A stretch of 36,297 nt of DNA from Acidimicrobiaceae bacterium (GTDB lineage: Bacteria; Actinomycetota; Acidimicrobiia; Acidimicrobiales; Aldehydirespiratoraceae). Below the pieces are notes generated by a model. It was not told the DNA's origin and searched no databases. It saw only the letters and a list, made by a program, of their open reading frames with translations. Of the stretch, positions 31,588 through 36,297 are shown piece by piece (within the stretch, counting starts at the first letter, position 1; the number at the start of each line of letters is the position of its first letter). The stretch is from NCBI GenBank assembly GCA_009835735.1, contig VXWX01000087.1, positions 1 through 36,297 on the forward strand, read 5' to 3'. Both the position numbers and the translations under genes were made by a program.

Positions 31588-32953
31588 TCGCGTCCCGCAG
31601 ACCCTGAGCCTCGATGAGGCGCACCAGATCGGGGGGCTGGTGCTGCAGAGCGTCGAACGCGTTTAGATCGGTGCTGGCGCCGTCGATATCGCCCTGCTGC
31701 CACCGGGCGAAGGCCCGGTAGACAAGTCCCGCGGGGCTGGCCGGGTCGGCATCAAGCGCGGCATCCAGGTATTCGACGCCTACCGCCAGCAGTTCCGGAT
31801 CACCGCTGCGAACCAGCAGCCAGCCCCGACCGGCCAATACGTCGGGGTCGTTGGGGCGGGACTCGAGGACCCAGTCGAGGAATTGCACGGCGTCGAGCAG
31901 ATCGCCCCGAGCCGCCAGAGCCTCCGCGGCGACCAGAGCGTCGTCCACGCCGAGCGCAGTCTCTCCGAAAGCGGGTCGCTCCTCGATGGGTGCCAGACCG
32001 TCAACGACCTGCAGCACGGCCGCGTGGCGAGCCTCGGTCACCCGCGCGCGCACTTGTGCCTGGGCCAGCAGTTCCTCGGCGTAGGGGGGCGGGTCCAGAG
32101 AATCGAACACGGCCAGTTCCGACGCCGCGCCGGATCCGTCCCCCTGGTCCAGGGCCACGATGGCCCGGAACAGCCGGGCGTCGGGGTAGGCGGGGTCCAC
32201 CGCAATCGCGTCGTCGAGATACTCCACCGCCGTGTCCAGATCGCCGCGGCGGGATGTGAGCCAGCCCCGGTAGGTGAGGGCCTCCGCGCTGGACGGCTGG
32301 ATCTCGAGCGCCTCGTCGTAGGCGGCTATGGCTCCCTCCATGTCGCCTTCGCCCAACCGCCGCTGGGCCTCGAAGATCAGCTCACGGGTAGTGACCCGTA
32401 TCTCGCCGGTGATGGAGCCGTCGGTGCCGCGGCTGCCCGACGAACGGGCCACGAGCAGGCCCGCCGCGCCGGCCACGACCACCACGGCGACCGTCCACAC
32501 CGCCGCGTTGCGCCAGCGCCGCCGCCGCACCGCGATCGGCGGCCGGGGCGTGTCCTGGACCGAACGCCGGTCTGATCGCAGCATTCCCACCACCACGGCC
32601 GCGATGCCACCGCCGGCGAGCACCGGAAGGATCCACACCAGGCTGGTGATGCCCGATCCCGACGGGTTGTAGTCGATGTCGACGTCGTAGGCCGCTACCA
32701 GCTGGTCCCGGATGTAGGAGTCACTGCGGCCCTCATCCACCCATACCGCGATCTGTCGCCGGATCTCACGGGCCACCGGCACGTCGCTCTCGGCCACCGA
32801 CTGGCCTGCACACACGGGACAGGCGAAGTCCTCGGCCAGAACTCGGACCCGGTCGGCGTTGGTCTTGGGAGGGCCCTCGTCCAGCGCTCCGTACAGGAAC
32901 ACCGCCGCGGCAACAACCACGGCCGCGATCCAGCTTGCGGTTCGCCAACTCAT
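31577..32953 (-). CDS. ccmH: Fused CcmH (CcmL)-CcmI cytochrome c maturation protein
   Basis: A 458-residue membrane protein. An N-terminal helix (8-22) precedes the CcmH domain with its redox pair FACPVCAGQSVAESDV (Cys45, Cys48), which keeps apocytochrome haem-binding cysteines reduced. A second helix lies at about 104-122 and a third at about 155-172, followed by TPR-like repeats (185-458; for example AIAAYDEALEIQPSSAEAL and AVEYLDDAIAVDPAYPDA) that in CcmI hold the apocytochrome. A CcmL-CcmI fusion is also found in E. coli CcmH. Its ATG overlaps the ccmG stop (ATGA). It is the last gene of the ccm operon. Confidence 0.9.
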   Translation of the reverse strand: MSWRTASWIAAVVVAAAVFLYGALDEGPPKTNADRVRVLAEDFACPVCAGQSVAESDVPVAREIRRQIAVWVDEGRSDSYIRDQLVAAYDVDIDYNPSGSGITSLVWILPVLAGGGIAAVVVGMLRSDRRSVQDTPRPPIAVRRRRWRNAAVWTVAVVVVAGAAGLLVARSSGSRGTDGSITGEIRVTTRELIFEAQRRLGEGDMEGAIAAYDEALEIQPSSAEALTYRGWLTSRRGDLDTAVEYLDDAIAVDPAYPDARLFRAIVALDQGDGSGAASELAVFDSLDPPPYAEELLAQAQVRARVTEARHAAVLQVVDGLAPIEERPAFGETALGVDDALVAAEALAARGDLLDAVQFLDWVLESRPNDPDVLAGRGWLLVRSGDPELLAVGVEYLDAALDADPASPAGLVYRAFARWQQGDIDGASTDLNAFDALQHQPPDLVRLIEAQGLRDAISG

Positions 32954-33501
32954 GGTGCCGCGGAGAGCCGAGCGATCACGTCATCGATGCCGTCAGCGGT
33001 GACCCCGCCCAACTGCTTCCACACCACCACCCCCGAGGGAGCCACGAGGTAGGACTCGGGCACACCGGTCACGCCGTAGGCGACGGCCGCCTCGCGCGCG
33101 CCGGTGGCCACCACGGGCCAGTCGCCGCCATGTACCGCGAAGAACTCCCGCACGTTCTCGATGGTGTCGTCGAACACCACCGACACGATCCGGGCGTCGC
33201 CGGCCGCCGAGTGGCGCTCGTCGAATTCGACGAGCTCGGGGTGCTCCATGATGCAAGGCACGCAAGTGCTCTGGAAGAAGTTGACGACAACCCACCGTCC
33301 ACGCCAGTCGTCGAGATCGAAGGTCTCGCCCGCCACCGTCATCCCGACGACGGGGGGCGCCAGTCCTCCCAGGATGGGGCTGGAGGCCCTGCGCTCGAAG
33401 GCAGAGTCCCGGGTGGCCAGCACCACTACGAGCAGGGCGGCGACGACGGCCACCGGCAGCGCGATCCACAGCGACCGTCGGCGCCGGCCACCGCTGTTCA
33501 T
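32950..33501 (-). CDS. ccmG: CcmG/DsbE-like membrane-anchored thioredoxin
   Basis: A 183-residue thiol reductase with a single N-terminal membrane anchor (about 11-29) and an outward thioredoxin domain. The active site is FFQSTCVPCIMEHPEL (Cys80, Cys83) and the cis-Pro loop is GVTGVPESYLV. It would reduce CcmH or apocytochrome. The ATG at 33501 overlaps the ccmF stop (ATGA) and directly precedes the anchor; upstream in-frame sequence overlaps ccmF and is discarded. Confidence 0.9.
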   Translation of the reverse strand: MNSGGRRRRSLWIALPVAVVAALLVVVLATRDSAFERRASSPILGGLAPPVVGMTVAGETFDLDDWRGRWVVVNFFQSTCVPCIMEHPELVEFDERHSAAGDARIVSVVFDDTIENVREFFAVHGGDWPVVATGAREAAVAYGVTGVPESYLVAPSGVVVWKQLGGVTADGIDDVIARLSAAP

Positions 33502-35462
33502 GCCGGCGCCTCCACCGCAGCGGCCTCGGTGGGTTGGCGCCGCCCCGATCGCGAGGGCACGAGCGACAGGGCCGTCCCGAGAGCCATCACGATTCCACCC
33601 AGCCACAGCCACACCACCAGCGGCTGCACCGTCACCCGCAGGATCACCCGGTCCGCGCCCGCCTCCTCAGGGAACTGCAGCACGGCCAGGGCCACGTCGT
33701 CGCGCAGGGTGGACCGCACCGACGGGATCCCGATGGTCTGGGACGCGAACGGGTAGGTGGCGATGGCCGGCCCGTACGTCTTGGCGTCGTCGACGCGCAC
33801 GAAGGCCACCCGCTCGGTGCGGTTCTCATGGGCCACGACCGCCGATCCCACGTAGACCACCTCGTGTCCCGCGAACGATGCCGGCTGACCGGCCTCGAGG
33901 TCGAACTCCGCCTGGCGCACATAGGACTGGCTGGCCGCGAAGGCCACCGCCACCAGCACTACGCCCAGGTGCACGATCATGCCGCCGTTGGTGCGCCCCA
34001 CCAGGCCGCGCCAGCGGTGGCGGCGCACGGCCAGAAGGATCTGGCGCAGCGCGGCGCCGCCTGCGAAGCCGCCCAGGCCGAACGCCAGCAGAGCGGCCCA
34101 CCCCCGGGCACCCGCCACCACCGAGAACACCAGTGCCGCCGCCGCGATCCACATCGGCACCATCAGCCTCCGGCTCAACAGTTCCGCCGGCGGGCGTCGC
34201 CCCTCTCCGCCCCAGGGCAGCATCGGCGCCACCGCCATGAGGAACAACAGCGCGAAGCCGATGGGCCGGGTCATCCGGTCGAAGTAGGGGTTGCCCACCG
34301 AGATGGTGCGACCGTCGAAGGCCTCCACCAGTAGCGGGAACACCGTGCCGAGCAGCACTACGAAGGCGAACGCGGCGAACAGGGCGTTGTTGGCCAGGAA
34401 CGCTCCCTCGCGCGATACCGGCGTCGCGATCCGGCCCGGTGTGCGCAGTTGGTCGCCCCGCCAGGCGATAAGGGCCAGCGAAACGGCCACGATGACCGCG
34501 AAGAAGCCGAGGATGGCCGGACCGATGCCCGACTCGGTGAAGGAGTGAACCGAGGCGATCACCCCCGAGCGGGTGAGGAAGGTCCCGAGGATCGTGAGCG
34601 AGAAGGTGGCGATCACCAGCGACAGGTTCCAGACCCGCAGCATCCCCCGCCGCTCCTGAACCATCACCGAGTGCAGGTACGCGGTGCCGGTCAGCCAGGG
34701 CAGGAACGAGGCGTTCTCCACCGGATCCCAGGCCCAGTACCCGCCCCAGCCCAGGGTCTCGTAGCTCCACCAGGCGCCGAGCACGATGCCGAATGTCAGG
34801 AAACCCCAGGCGGCCACGGTCCAGCGCCGGGTGGCGGCCAGCCATCCCTCCCCTAGCCGCCCGGTGGCCAGCGCGGCCACTGCGAAGGCGAAGGGCACAG
34901 TGAAGCCGACATAGCCGAGGTACAGGATCGGCGGGTGGAACGCCATCAGGATGTGGTTCTGAAGCAGCGGGTTGGGGCCGGGGCCGTCGTAGCCGGGCGG
35001 TACTTCGACGGCGATGAAGGGATCGGCCGGGCCGACCATGAGCGCGTAGAAGAAAGCGCTGACCGCGAACATCACCAGCATCGCCCACGCCAGCATCGGA
35101 TCGTCGCCTCGGGTGCGGAACTTCACCGCGACTGCCACCGCGTAGCCGCACAGCACCAGCGCCCACAGCAGAATCGACCCCTCCAGCGCCGACCACAGGG
35201 TGGCCACGTTGAACACCGGCGGCGTGGTGGACGAGCCGTTGTCGGCCACGAACTTCACCGTGAAGTCCCGGGTGATGAGGGCCCTTTCCATCACCACCAC
35301 CGCGGCGACCGCGGCGACGGCCATACCGAAAGTGAGCTGGCGGGCGTATCGGCCCCAGGACCGCAGGTGCCCGGTGAGGCCCAGCCCGGTGACGCCCAGG
35401 CCCATCAGGGCCGCGCCCAGCCCCGCGGCGACGGCCGCCGAGCCGAGCGCCACGTTGCTCAC
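33498..35462 (-). CDS. ccmF: Cytochrome c haem lyase subunit CcmF
   Basis: A 654-residue multi-pass membrane protein that ligates haem to apocytochrome c. The haem-handling WWD motif is GWGGYWAWDPVENASFLPWL, with family histidines around it (ILMAFHPPILYLGYVG and YLHSVMVQERRG) and FLTRSGVIASVHSF downstream. The C-terminal external domain (about 505-625) follows. The length is normal. Start GTG 35462, with AGGAG eleven bases upstream; 25 bases separate it from ccmE. Confidence 0.96.
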   Translation of the reverse strand: MSNVALGSAAVAAGLGAALMGLGVTGLGLTGHLRSWGRYARQLTFGMAVAAVAAVVVMERALITRDFTVKFVADNGSSTTPPVFNVATLWSALEGSILLWALVLCGYAVAVAVKFRTRGDDPMLAWAMLVMFAVSAFFYALMVGPADPFIAVEVPPGYDGPGPNPLLQNHILMAFHPPILYLGYVGFTVPFAFAVAALATGRLGEGWLAATRRWTVAAWGFLTFGIVLGAWWSYETLGWGGYWAWDPVENASFLPWLTGTAYLHSVMVQERRGMLRVWNLSLVIATFSLTILGTFLTRSGVIASVHSFTESGIGPAILGFFAVIVAVSLALIAWRGDQLRTPGRIATPVSREGAFLANNALFAAFAFVVLLGTVFPLLVEAFDGRTISVGNPYFDRMTRPIGFALLFLMAVAPMLPWGGEGRRPPAELLSRRLMVPMWIAAAALVFSVVAGARGWAALLAFGLGGFAGGAALRQILLAVRRHRWRGLVGRTNGGMIVHLGVVLVAVAFAASQSYVRQAEFDLEAGQPASFAGHEVVYVGSAVVAHENRTERVAFVRVDDAKTYGPAIATYPFASQTIGIPSVRSTLRDDVALAVLQFPEEAGADRVILRVTVQPLVVWLWLGGIVMALGTALSLVPSRSGRRQPTEAAAVEAPA

Positions 35463-35487
35463 GGCCCGGAGAACTCCTGGAGCGGGA

Positions 35488-36045
35488 TCACGGGAGCGCT
35501 CCGCCCTGGTCGGCGTCGGTGATGCGCTCGTCGTAGTCGTCGCGGCTGCGGTAGTCGTTGTCGTGCTTCACCAGCATCCGGTCCGAAGCGAAGTGCCAGC
35601 CGTCTCCGGCGACCACCGGGCCAGGACCGGGACCCTGCCGCCAGACGCCCTCAAGGACCACCGGCACACCGGGCTGGAACAGTTCGGGCGGGTCGCCGGT
35701 GTGGACGACATCCACCACCGCCCCGTCGAAACCGACAGGAAAGGCCAGCACCGGCTGATCTAGGTAGAAGGTGTTCTCCGGCTCCGAGAGGGGCGTCCCT
35801 TGGAGGCGGAAGCGCTGCGAGGCCAGCTCGTCACGCCGTTCCACCGCTTCGTCGGCGTTGTAGAAGAACAATGCCGCATCGCCGAGCAGGTTCGACACCA
35901 GCAGCGCCACTCCTGCGGCGACGGCCACCGTCACCAGTGCCGCGATCCAGCGCCTGGCCCTGGCGGAGCGTCGGGCGGGCCGCGGGGTTAGCGGCGAGAG
36001 TTCCGTGTCGGCGGCGTCCGTCAACGTGTCATCCATTGAGTTCAC
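35488..36045 (-). CDS. ccmE: Haem chaperone CcmE
   Basis: A 185-residue protein with a cytosolic N-terminus, one membrane helix (33-53) and an external OB-fold. The haem-attachment motif H-x-x-x-Y is present as His161-Tyr165 (MLVKHDNDY), the classic proteobacterial-type histidine form rather than a cysteine variant. It takes haem from CcmC and delivers it to CcmF. Start GTG 36045 overlaps the ccmD stop (GTGA); ATG 36036, three codons in, is an alternative. Confidence 0.93.
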   Translation of the reverse strand: MNSMDDTLTDAADTELSPLTPRPARRSARARRWIAALVTVAVAAGVALLVSNLLGDAALFFYNADEAVERRDELASQRFRLQGTPLSEPENTFYLDQPVLAFPVGFDGAVVDVVHTGDPPELFQPGVPVVLEGVWRQGPGPGPVVAGDGWHFASDRMLVKHDNDYRSRDDYDERITDADQGGALP

Positions 36046-36170
36046 TCGGTCTTCTCAGTGCGCGCCCGCCGCAGCAGCCGCCGGCCGCGCACCATCAGGC
36101 TGGCCGCGTAGATGCCGACAGCGGCGAGCGTGACGCCCCAGGCGCCGAACACGTAACCCGCCTGGCTCAT
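36042..36170 (-). CDS. ccmD: Small haem-exporter subunit CcmD
   Basis: A 42-residue protein (MSQAGYVFGAWGVTLAAVGI at its start) with one membrane helix followed by a strongly basic tail (RGRRLLRRARTEK), the exact plan of CcmD, which helps release holo-CcmE from CcmABC. Position between ccmC and ccmE supports this. ATG 36170 overlaps the ccmC stop (ATGA), and GAGG lies seven bases upstream. Too short for usual ORF thresholds. Confidence 0.85.
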   Translation of the reverse strand: MSQAGYVFGAWGVTLAAVGIYAASLMVRGRRLLRRARTEKTE

Positions 36171-36297
36171 CGGCCGGCCTCGGCTCGCCGGGCCGCCAGA
36201 GCATCGTGGAGGTCGCGGGCCTGGATCTGCCGCTCCAGCCAGCCGATGCGGAAGCGGTGCACCATCATCCAGCAGATGGCCATGGCGGCCACGACGA
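36167..36297 (-). CDS. ccmC: CcmC C-terminal end (5' part outside window)
   Basis: An open frame enters from the window edge and ends in TGA at 36167-36169. The 42 visible residues form the tail of a membrane helix (VVAAMAICWMMV) and then a basic/acidic cytosolic end (HRFRIGWLERQIQARD). The WWD motif lies outside. Identity as CcmC is inferred from its place before ccmD and its tail shape. Confidence 0.68.
   Translation of the reverse strand, partial: VVAAMAICWMMVHRFRIGWLERQIQARDLHDALAARRAEAGR

Noticed and set aside
1-36297. tRNA, rRNA, transposase or prophage genes
   Set aside because: Looked for cloverleaf-type sequences with CCA ends, rRNA core sequences and transposase motifs; none seen.

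Overview
The window is GC-rich actinobacterial chromosome, most likely from an acidimicrobial lineage (class Acidimicrobiia or a relative). This rests on the combination of actinobacterial marker families (an MSMEG_4193-type phosphomutase, DUF3090 and SCO1664-family trio, DUF3107, a PdtaS-type sensor kinase, the C-terminal end of a mycothiol-dependent reductase of the Rv2466c type) with a System I (Ccm) cytochrome c maturation operon. Most other actinobacteria use System II. The assignment is by gene content and gene-family recall; no 16S rRNA, tRNA or phage gene was seen. Coding density is very high, many neighbouring genes share ATGA or GTGA stop/start overlaps, and no stretch longer than about 230 bases lacks a gene.

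Layout. 1-3.8 kb: end of a DsbA-like reductase, a secreted lipoprotein combining an HNH-type nuclease domain with a C-terminal helix-hairpin-helix, a SerA-like dehydrogenase and a COG2159 amidohydrolase. 3.8-7 kb: a small lipoprotein and a family 5 uracil-DNA glycosylase, divergent from the conserved actinobacterial trio phosphomutase-DUF3090-SCO1664; a nested 48-bp palindrome lies inside the trio. 7-18.4 kb (all minus strand): an apparently catabolic locus made of a LacI regulator with a likely self-controlled leaderless promoter, a bicupin, a complete sugar-type ABC importer (binding protein, two permeases, ATPase), three tandem-SnoaL/NTF2-fold proteins and a zinc-site MetE-like alkyltransferase. 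This is the most likely undescribed system in the window; its substrate cannot be read from sequence. It is followed upstream by etfB-etfA, only 17 bases from the third SnoaL gene.

20-28 kb: a lipid kinase, a glycerophosphodiesterase, a penicillin-binding-like secreted serine hydrolase, an acyl-CoA synthetase, PdtaS, DUF3107 and Mrp. 28-31.6 kb: a SixA-like phosphatase, an HD-domain protein, a DUF3179 lipoprotein and an unrecognised 324-residue protein. 31.6-36.3 kb: the minus-strand operon ccmC(partial)-ccmD-ccmE-ccmF-ccmG-ccmH/I, which attaches haem to exported c-type cytochromes; ccmD and the ccmC tail are short genes that are easy to overlook.

Regulatory signals that can be argued from sequence are a LacI operator centred between -35 and -10 elements, several TAnnnT -10-like hexamers 6-10 bases before start codons (suggesting leaderless or nearly leaderless mRNAs), hairpins between convergent genes, and a 15-bp-stem hairpin between the binding-protein and permease genes that may set their expression ratio.
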